64,000 nucleotides of DNA from NCBI RefSeq assembly GCF_036032445.1, contig NZ_CP107932.1:1924501-1988500 (forward strand), written 5' to 3'. This DNA is from Nocardia sp. NBC_00416. GTDB taxonomy: Bacteria; Actinomycetota; Actinomycetes; Mycobacteriales; Mycobacteriaceae. The translations under genes and the position numbers were made by a program. Under the pieces are notes generated by a model. That model did not search any database, was not told where the DNA came from, and saw nothing but the letters and a program-made list of their open reading frames with translations. The stretch's first letter is position 1; each line of letters opens with the position of its first letter. Of this stretch, positions 12,001-18,100 are shown piece by piece.

Positions 12001-14016
12001 GCCGGTGTCGTCCGGGGTCTGCGGCTGGGCCGGTTCGGTGACCCCGTCGTCGGCCCGGGTCTGTTGCGCCGCGCTGTCCGGTGCACCTTCGGCACGCGGT
12101 GCCGCACCGACGTTCTGCGGTGCCGCATCGGGCGCGGCCCCGGCGCGCGGAGCGGCCGTAGGCGTTTCCGGGGTGGCGGGTTCGCCGGCTGAGGGCGAGG
12201 TCGCGGCACCGGGATCCGCGTCGGCGTCCGTGGTGTTCCGGGTCCGCGCGGAGCTGCTGTCGCCCGTCCGCGCCGCGCTGCCGGAGCGGCTGCTCTCGCC
12301 CGATCGAGCGGCCCCGGCAACGCCCGCGGCCGGTGTGGTGGAGGTCGTGTTCGACGACGACGCCGGTGCCTGCGCTCCCGTCGCCGGAGATCCCGCGGTC
12401 GAAGACCCGGTCGGCGAGGTGCCAACTGCCGGAGACCCGGGGGCCGAAGCGCCGGTCGGCGCTGCCCCGGTGGCCGACGGAGAGTCGGCCCCCGGGCTGC
12501 TGTTCGCGTCGCCGATGACGGCGGACGCGGCGGGGTCACTGGGCGTCGCACCACCCGACGGCGCTGCGCCCGGTGCGGCCCCGCTCGGTGCGCCGCCCTC
12601 GGATGACGCACCGGCTGCCGCCACGGAACCGGCGCCGTCGGGCGCTGCGGCGTCGCCACGGGCTGCCGAACTCGCGGGTGAATCCCCCTCTGCGGTATCC
12701 GCGGCCGCTCCGGACTCCGGTCGTTTCCCCTCGGCCGTATCCTCACCCGTCGTCTCGCTCCGGGTAGCGCCCGATCCGGTATCGCCGGGCTGCGCCGCCG
12801 CGTCATCGTCGCCGGTCGCGGAGTTCTCGGCCCGCGCGCCTGCCGCCGCGGGCTCGGACGACGCCCCGCGCGCCGCACTCGACCCGCCGGAACCCGACGC
12901 CGCGGCAGCCGGCGACGCGGCAGTGTCATCGCCTGCCGGCGCAGTGTCATCGCCCACCGGCGCAGTGTCATCGCCCACCGGCGCGGTGCCATCGCCCACC
13001 GGCGCGGTGTCGTCCGAAGGATCGCCCGGCATCTGCCCGATCCGGGTGCCGACCCGCATACCCCGCGGGATAGGGCCACCGCCGTAATCCGAGTTCCCCC
13101 GCCACCCGTGGATGATGCTCGGGCCCATCCCGCCCAGCGCGCCGCCCACCCAGGCATACGGATCGAACTCCCAGCCGCCGCCGCTCAAACCGGTCGCCGC
13201 GTAGGCCGTGGCCTGACCACCCAGCCCCGCGCCCGCGCCCATCATCGACCCGCGCAACCCGCCCTGCCAGCCGCTCTCGGCCAGCGGCAACCGGTGCAAC
13301 ACTCGGTGCAGCAGATGCCCGGTCGCACCGCCGCCCGCGCCCGCCACCCCGGAAATCCAGGCGTTCTGCCCGATCTGGCCCCAGTCGAGCTTCTCCTGAT
13401 AGTTGCCGTGGATCAGCGCCCATTGAACGGCCATCTCCTGTGAGGTGCCCTGGAACACCTCGACGAACGCTTCCTGCACCATTTCGTAGATGAACTTCGC
13501 GGTGATGCTCGCCGCCTCGGCCGACATCCCCGCACGCAGCAGAATCGACTCGATCGCGCTCGCGAGCCGGCCTCCCAGCATCCGGAAGAAGATATTGGCC
13601 TGGCCGATGGCAAATGCTTCCTCGAACGGCGCACCGGGCCCCAGCAGTGCCGCCTGCGCCAATTCCAATACCAGCCAGGCGAACCCGATGATTCCATTCA
13701 GTTTCTGCGAAACGATCTGTCCCGCGAAACTATGGGTGGATTCGGCGATGTTGTCGTAGAACTTGGGCAGACCCGCGGCGTCCTTGCGGAGCTGTTTCAG
13801 TGCCTTCAGGTTCTCCTCCGCGCCCACGCCCGCGGGATAGCCCTTTCGCGCCTGGTCGATCGCGTCATCGAGGTTGTCGAGCTCGGCGCGCGCACGTTTA
13901 CCCAGATCGGTGAAAGCCCAGGACTGCTTTTTGACGACATCCTCGTTGATCCGCGGCCACGCGGCGCCCGCGACCCATTCCAAATGAGTCGCCCATCCGG
14001 GAATCTCTATCGCCAC
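1..14016 (-). CDS. Second giant protein with WXG100-like/CpnT-like N-terminus, partial (3' end beyond left edge)
   Basis: The frame opens after a TGA at 14041-14043. GTG at 14014-14016 is the only usable start before conserved sequence, and the frame stays open to base 1 (4,672 codons). Residues 1-150 (IPGWATHLEWVAGAAWPR..., NED, then a long helix) match the WXG100-like N-terminal domain of CpnT-type ESX toxins. Hydrophobic/Gly-rich segments follow to about residue 310. An Ala/Ser/Asp/Pro linker spans about 316-710. Papain-like modules have Cys/His at about 720/809, 1735/1816, 2432/2529 and 3605/3690. Degenerate helical repeats (about 850-1690) and coiled-coil-like regions lie between them. 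Inferred to be an ESX-exported polymorphic toxin; its C-terminal effector is outside the window. It shares several module types with the upstream giant. Confidence 0.88.
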   Translation of the reverse strand, partial: MAIEIPGWATHLEWVAGAAWPRINEDVVKKQSWAFTDLGKRARAELDNLDDAIDQARKGYPAGVGAEENLKALKQLRKDAAGLPKFYDNIAESTHSFAGQIVSQKLNGIIGFAWLVLELAQAALLGPGAPFEEAFAIGQANIFFRMLGGRLASAIESILLRAGMSAEAASITAKFIYEMVQEAFVEVFQGTSQEMAVQWALIHGNYQEKLDWGQIGQNAWISGVAGAGGGATGHLLHRVLHRLPLAESGWQGGLRGSMMGAGAGLGGQATAYAATGLSGGGWEFDPYAWVGGALGGMGPSIIHGWRGNSDYGGGPIPRGMRVGTRIGQMPGDPSDDTAPVGDGTAPVGDDTAPVGDDTAPAGDDTAASPAAAASGSGGSSAARGASSEPAAAGARAENSATGDDDAAAQPGDTGSGATRSETTGEDTAEGKRPESGAAADTAEGDSPASSAARGDAAAPDGAGSVAAAGASSEGGAPSGAAPGAAPSGGATPSDPAASAVIGDANSSPGADSPSATGAAPTGASAPGSPAVGTSPTGSSTAGSPATGAQAPASSSNTTSTTPAAGVAGAARSGESSRSGSAARTGDSSSARTRNTTDADADPGAATSPSAGEPATPETPTAAPRAGAAPDAAPQNVGAAPRAEGAPDSAAQQTRADDGVTEPAQPQTPDDTGSQPDPAAPRDPDDPTRQPSGDDEANRPQPEPDSDPDSDNVVPDVDNQCGRFSLARVAERTGNPLVTVPVPGEVGSNGMHQRDLQGHAGGILMPMRGRRRMSAHARVAQQLRDLGDGATVLVVDRQRGRFGPNDVGAHAYVMYNEGDRIMVDDPRIGPPFEFDPDNAPDVRKTFVITYGPTGELLTPSLAAGSGSNQEEDEESGDGAGTVPDTAARRDAAAWLQAVYQSMVARRDEAATRLEEVAGRMPRPVAVADLRSPDFRPVLRQLAAQLGASGRADLADLTEAVRAFHEVNGMVDRFDAMRRGFAGILGERAAALAELRNLAEDFSLDLARLRSDDYQQVLDEFAASPDREVDAADPTRADRALSAAVRRYRTVDRALGEFAPLAAVARQSGAPDGSSEPFGEAMSRAAGALGWMSALRQLRHGAAQFPAVNVAELEASARRAEAELARVAEPDSGISVRDQRLLSVLVSQFHEAAGRIGLTDSDVPETEPAADPDVAPGADWLRQVYRSAVLRHDGINDELVEITDGLPVDPDALRSADHAAELERYAQTVPDDSPELARLRDVVRRYHETGEMVDRFDEMRRAYADVLAECDTAEQELTRLADDLSLDPAPLRSDRYHQVLDGLADSPEHRAVRAATTRWHEADGIARRIDELAETAARSGQEPERFNLLYAHATEMVEWAAALAALRHVSGQFPVDLGELCSVDRTAAELDRYATAPDRVVDPADPARDVRMLTHAAQRYSEASVRIRDIGARLAALDGSIETGGAWLWRTRQAALVRHGRAAAELAAVAGRLGVDLDALQSYQYWQEVERYRSAAGSVDEEVTELRAAARLYHETNDRVVQLGELRDGYRAVVVGRNAAFAELTRLAEAAAVDPAELRSARHGRALDRLADTPEYRALRAATVRFQEADRILGRFDEIPEAAQQSPQRYALLMAHATATLEWTSALSGLAFVATRYPVDLAELRTAERTSAELRRYEKAPDRVVDPTDRNRDRRVIAAAAQRYHDATAQVRTLDQQLIAAGPVVGNVAAANPMGLDLAGYQRPDLPEALARGPMNCAPAVARAMRAFVLRVTGSPLDAPGLPDSVLIDMYGVREHQLARALGGDWQNFDSLRQVVTHVAKYGGAVAGAMSFGARGWHAFQVEKVGSTVVVRERVNGVDREWSGRVGENGWDAWLQERTGAGVSRVAGIVFDRHGKPLIRYVEGNRLIDAARVAPDGPIGRLPPPERGPPAQQWHDRLGESGDVHGDRLAASARLSELEPGTVEYARLAAQIADVDALAHRQLALAIEVMGLEHELVEPGIDPVAAYQLTHRLRRSKAELSRVNSELAPLSTDPKALLGPSRLPHSAPLPDDMRYGFQAVNDRYGRQVLDLPHGSSPDRFGRPRADFENAVGSRTHRFRTEAEAAALLARLPGAATMVVHREYRMGINQVEVLTKNAGGPVVRIRRDLAHMEVFEPRPSQDAQLRGVSVVLFDGNGEVVAPGDARLARAPEPDSAGPPVRELDIPAELRQDYDAVIAERDAAAAKMEALISGELIPVDLAALKSADHEQELRSLEGMARLGGLADITRVDVALWAAVLRYHEADRVLSRFVELAALTQDPGRQPHVRELLREHAAATRKWLAALRTLRTVAGSVDADIAELQSSRPSPEVARVRELMKSAERYGFPDWDRNNTRLAAAIGGYHAAAAALRGLERQLAGAAPGWSVSVSDLQSPTGDIDKVGRKFLHRLPPPGLAADAAVAPFESLPWAHELNLCWPQVAADVRGITGRDLPMPASTGAGGTFVRDIEDVVGGRARRLGGVREMARILDNWGKLQDSTPPSRQDQPGSGNRMSVLLFDPTVSGTGPHGDVGHAFWLVRHVRGDGSSWIELRDPGRGIFRAVDLDDPDDPVNELYGPELWGLFLEPNGRALRFPTPIGTEPERVPADLRVGRSDAPAELPPAERDIAPTAREQELAEQAWVAMSLEIDRSEVGQVAQWWNALTDDVKWALVRVMPARIAGLDGVAHQWRHEANLRMLVREAADLRARGRHLRAAQLLATAQVLAEAGQWSDAQLAGSPKVSAVALDLRDLGNTGRQFAAIGDVGSAHEVGVVVLDGPATPAALRMGLQRAADYLKMREGSEGKYAAVVVQGRDTRRIAHDLEGLIATPGEKIWRRVFRFIVDEQGAETARAVVFDELVVRNGSSFKDVPPAPRSRPLTSRAAPTVADTALDVPVRNGDARDGRDLEYALAGMRLTAQRLRESAHAGLVEMCAAFEAELEQKVDVAELLLPDSDTRREWNGRFARARDDLARLLGIERDELVSDDRLRRELAKLIGRTGKSAELAAAEVELIRHFNLLLTVNNIESFDRRIRRMRALEYKVSVARAQIDQGVASADEFQPLLTEAARLEAAAQAIQEAEERLARNKTLVGPLWVRGNHIDSVEYEVLPGDFRPDKDNVARLRDMLWETQLELGAFLDLDPTTPVSRYELTEMAPRQGLPKPPENDAAVSDYLEALSKALWANRKAELVTRFLELDGLLQVIDETARLDKLIDELDSGLESSTWEIDPVRLSDLTVGDGLLWYHDHLVTQLANQLGSLQFANYQQFDVDLLALDMGVLARLRDTAVQLRAELAARLDLALADLAPDRMGRLIADFEGHAALDDLVKLRHLDYLIQKAGPALATMTAIRDVRALEAAQRRAYIEIAVAKERYSALRDEHLMRFPQDIEQLRPGRKDEVRSLERAREQARAELEGASQRDRATAEQRYRGLTELHEVAVERQRLSDRYRHLLGRLRRLHDRALELRRTEGRIQENDDLVKSVGERAQTYVSPTTTLAELAGKRDREQLRLSRWLRIPRAELGPARVRALLADPADSLLAEHAYVRAVAERYVVLDDMVSVFVENEAARADRDRLHAALIAAVANPASMDVDGGASYNWPAAVPAVLRGGPMNCAPFVVQSMAEFVARVSRGELSIPGMPDNPLIDLYGVDEETFAAAVQGDWQSFGTLREVVESVGRRGVNAGGAVAGAMGFAGAGWHAFQVELSADGEVVVRERVAGVEREWKGAEEVEGWLQERESDVSRVVGVAVDRTGRSLIRYVEGNRLIDVAEVAPDGPIGQLPPARGPPSPEVQGVLRRNMLRHQDEMLHRLAATDAEVEDRARANAELWRGSSDAEKAVFAALCRDAVGEAEGIPRSVRDAANRAALEDEWRELESRSGSMDFDRRQRWRELTAIRKILAEADQRAKRRGAVAHLLSYNRDPEPNSARGRVVLAFTDAGDDPAVPADDVVWQVTAGPRSAEAMESAVEHFAAQRYGRDGTLELVAVFRYAGDYTAADSDDLVQRIVASDAVRTGAGPSRRTELVADRKSFQMLRRAADRLEDRVDAARILTGPGEKPPLRLADRQRRLRVAAWWRLMKSAGGPLGASYWLSSWWVSLSPQEKRALAWMRPRPAASSANLSFAERAEGSLRGLHGVVELLGNSYELTLAQCIVLAEAEAISAVSSGPGRSERPTAAALLQVLSHDVTTNPDATTRHVMIADGRLDAAERIAVFVQSSSATPTSLEAGLREADDYHRGVTAEHPDLTVATVVWQGTDRQRLAADLAELIETWRRQNPGRALPEFHFHGPGATMVPIADARLAPHQERFRFPAFDPDAVHTVARGPAGRELGPDLAAAAAAAAQRLGASRTALRGKGGDFNVHPFELESHGPEEVARLRSLRRRLCAELAAQLGESRPELLTPARVRELADSHSGTVAARLRDLDEVIGHATAFIAADVLVRAVATLKIGLREAHAHRSDSAGHRRWEERFRRLAAQAGELDDLSGQLSRSRDRAEQFDERIRRLGGELHIAPEELMPTERRARRLHGVRAGRQQQLAEQLTEQFGEERMIELFGDELGSQWGPDEVQRVRDAVEADPLAPGHLRTDAEELLLLNELVYAADEFEQLQYEIRAVEDALHRGSARVHPVARDRAILLWAAVFGDVDADFAAGTVAQRWRYQLGPREQAVLAEQLPEALADTDGVPW
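1130..1420 (-). other. Giant 2 alpha/beta module with VVWQGTD motif, shared with giant 1
   Basis: Contains TVATVVWQGTDRQRLAADL followed by an amphipathic helix. The same motif occurs in giant 1 near 32,400-32,460 (TVVWQGTDPWRLVRDI) and in weaker form in giant 2 near 5,560-5,620 (AVVVQGRDTRRIAHDL). It looks like a degenerate alpha/beta-hydrolase-like (DUF1023-type) segment. Function unknown. Its presence in both giants shows that they draw on common module families. Confidence 0.5.
2720..3230 (-). other. Giant 2 papain-like module 4
   Basis: Cys in GPMNCAPFVVQSM (codon 3202-3204), His in GWHAFQVEL (2947-2949), and the same RYVEGNRLID tail as the module at 8,330-8,850. It precedes a stretch with another degenerate alpha/beta segment. 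Triad order is kept. Confidence 0.7.
6230..6760 (-). other. Giant 2 papain-like module 3
   Basis: Cys in HELNLCWPQVAAD (codon 6721-6723), His in DVGHAFWLVRH (6430-6432), then a strand with IELRDPGRGIFRAV carrying the likely Asp. It ends LWGLFLEPNGRALRFP. A divergent subfamily with a C-W-P motif instead of C-A-P, but with the full Cys/His/Asp order. Confidence 0.62.
7540..7930 (-). other. Giant 2 degenerate papain-like half-module
   Basis: The segment reads as the C-terminal half of the papain-like fold: a helix ending AAALLARLPGAATMVV, then beta strands with VHREYRMGINQVEVLTK, and a terminal strand VSVVLFDGNGEVV. The expected G-H-A strand is replaced by MGINQVEVL, so the catalytic His is absent, and no matching N-C-x-P helix was found before it. 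Probably a pseudoenzyme remnant. Confidence 0.4.
8330..8850 (-). other. Giant 2 papain-like module 2
   Basis: Cys in GPMNCAPAVARAM (codon 8812-8814), His in GWHAFQVEKV (8569-8571), followed by VVVRERVNGVDREW, then the shared tail LIRYVEGNRLIDAARVAPDG. Paralogous over its whole length to the module at 2,730-3,225. Assigned to the papain-fold toxin glutaminase superfamily by the N-C-A-P and GWHAFQV motifs. Confidence 0.7.
8950..11450 (-). repeat. Giant 2 degenerate long helical repeats
   Basis: Arg/Ala/Glu/Leu-rich helical sequence in which the same landmarks recur: DLARLRSDDYQQVLD / DPAPLRSDRYHQVLD / DPAELRSARHGRALD, and REVDAADPTRADR / RVVDPADPARDVR / RVVDPTDRNRDRR (around 10,935, 9,820 and 9,030). 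The repeats are divergent and of uneven length. They probably form an alpha-helical rod or solenoid spacing the papain-like modules. Confidence 0.65.
11480..11880 (-). other. Giant 2 papain-like (toxin glutaminase type) module 1
   Basis: Cys in DNQCGRFSLARV (codon 11857-11859), His in VGAHAYVMYN (codon 11590-11592), followed by IMVDDPRIG supplying the Asp. The Cys/His/Asp order and spacing fit the papain-fold toxin glutaminase/Tox-PL superfamily. The core looks intact, so activity is possible. It directly follows the disordered linker, a usual place for the first effector-type domain in ESX toxins. Confidence 0.7.
12920..13015 (-). repeat. 21-bp tandem repeat in the giant 2 linker (DDTAPVG units)
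   Basis: Four full copies of a 21-bp unit start at 12920, 12941, 12962 and 12983, with a partial fifth ending near 13015. They encode seven-residue DDTAPVG-like units (variants with A for V and G for D). The repeat lies at the start of an Ala/Ser/Asp/Pro-rich linker (about 11,890-13,070) that separates the export domain from the first papain-like module. Copies differ by one to three bases. Confidence 0.85.
13070..14016 (-). other. Giant 2: WXG100-like/CpnT-like N-terminal secretion domain and Gly/hydrophobic region
   Basis: Residues 1 to about 316. The opening resembles the WP..NED-type N-terminus of WXG100-like domains fused to actinobacterial ESX toxins: a Trp-rich start, a helix, a turn around QSWAFTDLG, then a second long helix ending near DNLDDAIDQARKGYPAG. 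Next come a hydrophobic helix (NGIIGFAWLVLELAQAALLG), amphipathic helices and Gly-rich stretches that could be membrane- or pore-associated, as proposed for the CpnT N-terminal domain. Assignment is by pattern, not by search. Confidence 0.7.
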
Positions 14017-14161
14017 GGCGTCACCCGCCCGGAATACCCCTCAACCGAAGCGAAGCAGGGAGCGGCCCACCAGTAACCCGTCATAGGTCCCGGCGCTCGG
14101 TCGGGCGACGGGGACCACACGACGGAGCGGCGAGGCAGTCGGCGAACAGAGACAACCGCGG
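14017..14161. other. Leader between the YbaB-like gene and giant 2
   Basis: A 145-bp gap containing the in-frame stop at 14041-14043 that fixes the upstream limit of giant 2. A purine-rich GGGCGGGTGA lies just before the GTG start and could act as a weak ribosome site. No gene and no clear terminator are seen, so co-transcription with the two small genes is likely. Confidence 0.45.
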
Positions 14162-14653
14162 TCACCAGCTCTTGTCGGTGACTCCCGAGGTCGGACCCGG
14201 GCGGTCTTCGACGTCGGCGAACTCCATCTCCGGAGTTTCCGCCTCCAGCCGGTCAGGGGAATTCGGCGGTGTGGTGGGCACCGGCACCCGCGCCGGACGC
14301 AAACTCTCCAGGTCGGGCATCCCCTCGACCAGGTCCGAGAGTTTCGGCATCCGTTTCCGGTGTTCTGCCAGCGGTTCGGTGAGTTCCCGGCTTCGGCGAG
14401 CCACTTCGGCCGCCGCTTCGAGCGCGGCGCTGGTGACTGCTTCCGCGATCTCGCTGTAGCTCAGGTCGGAGACATTGTCGGCGAATAGGGTCTCGATCAC
14501 CGCGCCATTCGCATTCACGGTCACCGTGACCCGCTGCTCCTGTACCGATGCCGTCGCGGTGAGCCGCGCCCGCTCCTGCTGGAGCCGGACGACCGTCTTC
14601 ATCTGTTGCTGAAATTCTTCCAGTACAGACGCTAGCTCCGGTTCCGCATCCAC
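14162..14653 (-). CDS. YbaB/EbfC family-like protein
   Basis: A 163-residue protein with the YbaB/EbfC layout: an N-terminal helix (VLEEFQQQMKTVVRLQQERA), a central three-strand sheet (VQEQRVTVTVNANGAVIETL), then a long amphipathic helix (YSEIAEAVTSAALEAAAEVA). An extra Pro-rich charged tail of about 65 residues makes it longer than the usual ~100-aa nucleoid-associated members. It starts at a GTG (14651-14653), 3 nt after the upstream stop. YbaB proteins bind DNA as dimers, but this divergent version sits between a T7SS target and a giant WXG-like protein, an arrangement recurrent in actinomycete ESX toxin loci. A dedicated role in that locus (adaptor, chaperone or regulator) is inferred. 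Confidence 0.75.
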   Translation of the reverse strand: MDAEPELASVLEEFQQQMKTVVRLQQERARLTATASVQEQRVTVTVNANGAVIETLFADNVSDLSYSEIAEAVTSAALEAAAEVARRSRELTEPLAEHRKRMPKLSDLVEGMPDLESLRPARVPVPTTPPNSPDRLEAETPEMEFADVEDRPGPTSGVTDKSW

Positions 14654-14656
14654 GTC

Positions 14657-14971
14657 CTAAACCGCTTTCGAGATCTCGGCGCCCGACGCGTCATCGGTCC
14701 CCGACAGCAATTTCGCGGCCTGATACTGGCCTTCGGAATAGGAACCGGATGTGGTCGACACATTCTTCGTCGCCTGGATGACCCCGGCCACCCGGGTTTT
14801 CAAACCCTCGTCCCCGTCCATGAACTTACGGCCGAAATGATCGTCGCCGACAGCCGCCTTCAGGTCGGCAAGGACATCCCTGGCATCAGCAGCGATAGCG
14901 GCGAAATTGGCCTTGATGGCATCCAGGCTGTCACCGGCCTCTGTCAACAGCTTCGCGTGCTGCTCGATCAT
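14657..14971 (-). CDS. Small EspC/WXG100-like protein, candidate type VII secretion target
   Basis: A 104-residue acidic, helical protein without Cys. The N-terminal half is an Ala/Asp-rich helix and is followed by a turn and the motif FGRKFMDGDEGLK, then a second helical part with SYSEGQYQAAKLL. Length, composition and the FG.kF turn match actinobacterial EspC-type/WXG100-like ESX secretion targets (a T7SS family known from mycobacteria). It lacks a clean W-x-G and a clear Y-x-x-x-D/E tail, so the exact subfamily is uncertain. The ATG at 14969-14971 is preceded by a GAGGGAAG-like ribosome site at 14983-14990. The stop TAG is 3 nt before the next start, implying translational coupling. It is probably a co-secreted partner or chaperone of the downstream giant. 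Confidence 0.7.
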   Translation of the reverse strand: MIEQHAKLLTEAGDSLDAIKANFAAIAADARDVLADLKAAVGDDHFGRKFMDGDEGLKTRVAGVIQATKNVSTTSGSYSEGQYQAAKLLSGTDDASGAEISKAV

Positions 14972-15186
14972 CGTCTACGCTGCTTCCCTCAGTTTTCACC
15001 AATGCCTGAGCAACATTCTGGCACACACCCTCCGATCCGACACACAGCCTCCAACCCTCCACAAGTGGGAAGCCGCCCCGCTGGCGCGGTCGAGGACCGG
15101 CAACATCCACATACCTCCTGCCCCGGATCCGGTGGCGATGCGTCACACTCCCGGGCACCTGTGCGACTTGCCTCCGATCCCGGTCG
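14972..15186. other. Intergenic gap between giant 1 and the EspC-like gene
   Basis: A 215-bp gap. Apart from the ribosome-binding-like GAGGGAAG at 14983-14990 (11 nt before the ATG), I see no convincing -35/-10 pair, no strong hairpin with a T-run, and no short gene. An own promoter for the small-gene/giant-2 unit may lie here but is not evident by eye. Confidence 0.5.
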
Positions 15187-18100
15187 TCACCTGCCGGCGT
15201 GATCACCGGGCACTGCCATCTCGTCGCCGTCCGGCCCGCCCGACCGCGGATCGTCCAGAGCCCGCTCCGCTCCGGACGCCGCCCCGTCCGCACCGTCGCC
15301 GCCCGGCCTGGTGCGACGGTTCCCCGGCCGCCCGACGACACCCATCGGTTGTTCGAAATTCTTCCATTTCGGGGACAGTTGGTCGGCCAGCAGCGCGAAC
15401 CGCGGATCGGTGGAGCCGTCCTCGAGGATCCAGGAGCGGATCTGCCGGAGGAGAGGATAGAGATCGCCGTCGCCACCGGAACGCGCGTAATGAGCCGTAC
15501 CGAGAAGAATTGCGGTTCTCACCGCTTGGACCACCCACTCGTTCTGGAAACGGGCGTCCCGCACGATCGGTAGGTACCGGCGTGCCGCCCACTGGTCCTT
15601 ATCCGTTTCGAACCCGTCGTCCGTAATGGCCCATACCGATCGACCGGGTCCTTGGCCGAGGCACTCCAGCACAATCAGGGCTTGATTCGACAACATGGTC
15701 AGCCGCATATCGCCGGCCGGGACGAATCCGACCGGGCCGCCCTGCCAGTCCGTGGCCGGCAGCTGGAACACAGACCCTGTCTTGGTCTGGGGGTTGGGAT
15801 CATCGGGAGAAATACCCAGCATCGCGTACTCGCCGCTGAATTCCGTATTTCTGTACACGGCTCTGAGGATCTCCTCGGAGGTGCCGCGGAATCCGTTGTC
15901 CACCAAAGTAAAGGCGCTGCCGGGCTGCCCGATGGGTATTCCCATATCGTGCAGATATTTCGTGTACCTGCGCAATGATCCCGAAACGAATTTCAGCTGC
16001 TGCTCGCTCAGCTCACGGCGGAGCGAAGGCCCCAGCGGAAGGTGGGTCCCGGACTGCGCCTCGTAGTCCTGAGCTATCAGTTCGATGAGCTTACGGGACA
16101 ACTTGAATTCTCGGCAGTTCCGGGCGAAGAAGACAGGATCGCGGCCGCGTACCGCTGCTGCCATGACATGCCCGTCCCGCGCCGCGAACCCCGCCATCCA
16201 GTCGAGGTTTTCGGCCGCACGGCGATGAAGACGCGGCAGCATCTCGTCGGCGACCCATGCGAAGAAAGGGCCGTAGAGAGAGCGGCCGACGTGGTAGGCA
16301 TCGAGAACAAGTTGCCGCTCGGACGCATCGAGAACGAATGTGCGGCAAAGCTCGTCGATATCGTTGAAGGCGTCCTCGACAGGCACCTCCGGGAAGTCGG
16401 CGAGAAACTGTTCACGCGAATTCGGGGTACGGCGTACACCGTCGAACGGCAGTCCCGCGGCAGAACCGATCCCGTTATTCCCCGACGCGGACCGCTCGAG
16501 CAGGAGTAGACGTTGTTCCAGCACGTTGTACTCGTCCGCACGCTCGACCAGAGTTTCGAAGTCGAACCGCCCGGCGGCAGCGGCCAGGTGTCGGAGTGTG
16601 CCGAGTCCCGTCATTTCCGCGAGGTGCTCGAGATCGTCCAGCGGAGTGGTGGGATGGTCGAACGACACGTACATCGTCGACACTTTCGATCGGGACGCGC
16701 CGAGGAGTGCGCGCAACTCGTCACGAAGTTCGGTGGACGCACGGCGCCACGCGGGCTCCGCATCGGGTGTCGTCGCGTCGAAGGCGGCATCGTGGCGAAT
16801 CGCGCGAGCGATCCAGCCCGGTACCTCCGTCGGCCGATAACCACGGGGCAGTGCGGTCTCCCAACCACGTATACGCAGCGAGGCCACCTCGTCCTGCACG
16901 AACTCCAACACGTTCCGGAGTCGGCGTGGAGTCAGCAGATCCGGGTCCAGCCTGAGCAGTTCGGCCAGTTCGGCGCGGCCGGTGGCCGCTTCGCGGCGCA
17001 GCCGCCACAACCGCGTCGAACCCGGACCCAGCAGTGCCGGGTCGATGGCTGTGGTGCCGATATCACCCGATTCCTCCGATACCCGAGTACTGAGCAGGAC
17101 GGTGTCGCCCAGGAAAAGCGTCCGCAGGTTGATAGCGGGGCGCCCGCCCTGACCAGGAGCCGCGGCCGCCGGATCACCGGGCCGGACCAGCTTGCTCGGA
17201 TACGGCTCGGCACGCCCGAATCGAGCGCTGTTCACCCGGTTGGTCTCGTCGTCGAGCAGCAAACGCGCCCGCCGCAGTTTCTCCTGAAGCGCTTCGATCT
17301 CCGCACTCGAAGCGGCGACGTGTGACGCGTCGGCCGGTAGGGCTGCGGGTGCGGCGCCGGGCGGCGGCTCCACGAGGCCCGCGCCCGCTTGTGTCGTCGC
17401 CGTGTTCTGCGGGTCCGATACCGCGGGCGCCAGCAACTGTTCCGGCCACGAAACGTCATCCGGGCCTACAGTGCGTTCGCGTACCGTGGCGCCGCTCCCG
17501 CCGGGACCCACCCGGCGCAATTCGACACGGGCCGTCGAGGTGTGCGGATCGAACGAGAGCAACCGCACTTCGTGTGGCTCGGCCAGCGCGCGGGCCAGCC
17601 CGTCGGCCACCGCCAGCCCTTGCCACAGGCGCCAGCTGTACAGCAGGTGCCGGCGTTCCGCCGCGGTGAGCTCTGTGCCCGGCGGTTTCGTGCTCAACGA
17701 ATGCACGAGCAGTTTCACCCGCTGACGGTTCGCCGCGGTCGTAGCCTCCGGCGCCACGCTCACGGCGCATACCTGATCCGGATACGACCTGATCAGTGCC
17801 GCCTGCTCGACGGCACTGAGCCGTGCCCACCATGCCGCGCGGTGCCCGGTCGAGGGAAGATCGTCGCCGACCGCGGCCAGCTGGTCGATCGTCGCGCCCG
17901 GCCCCAGCTTCTCCAGCGCTCGCGTCACCAGTTCGTCGTCGGCCGCCCGCGGCAGCTCGATCCCGTCGAACCAGGTGGTGATATCGAGACCGTTCGCCTC
18001 CAGAAATGGCCCTGCGTCGGGCTCTGGACCGACCAGTTCCCGGATGGCCGCACCGAGGTTCGCCTCTTCGTGCACGAAGACGTGACGGCGCAGCCAATCA

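Noticed and set aside
9919..12192. A 757-codon plus-strand frame, and another at 11864-13087 with an Ala/Ser/Pro-rich product
   Set aside because: They mirror the helical repeats and the low-complexity linker of giant 2 on the opposite strand.
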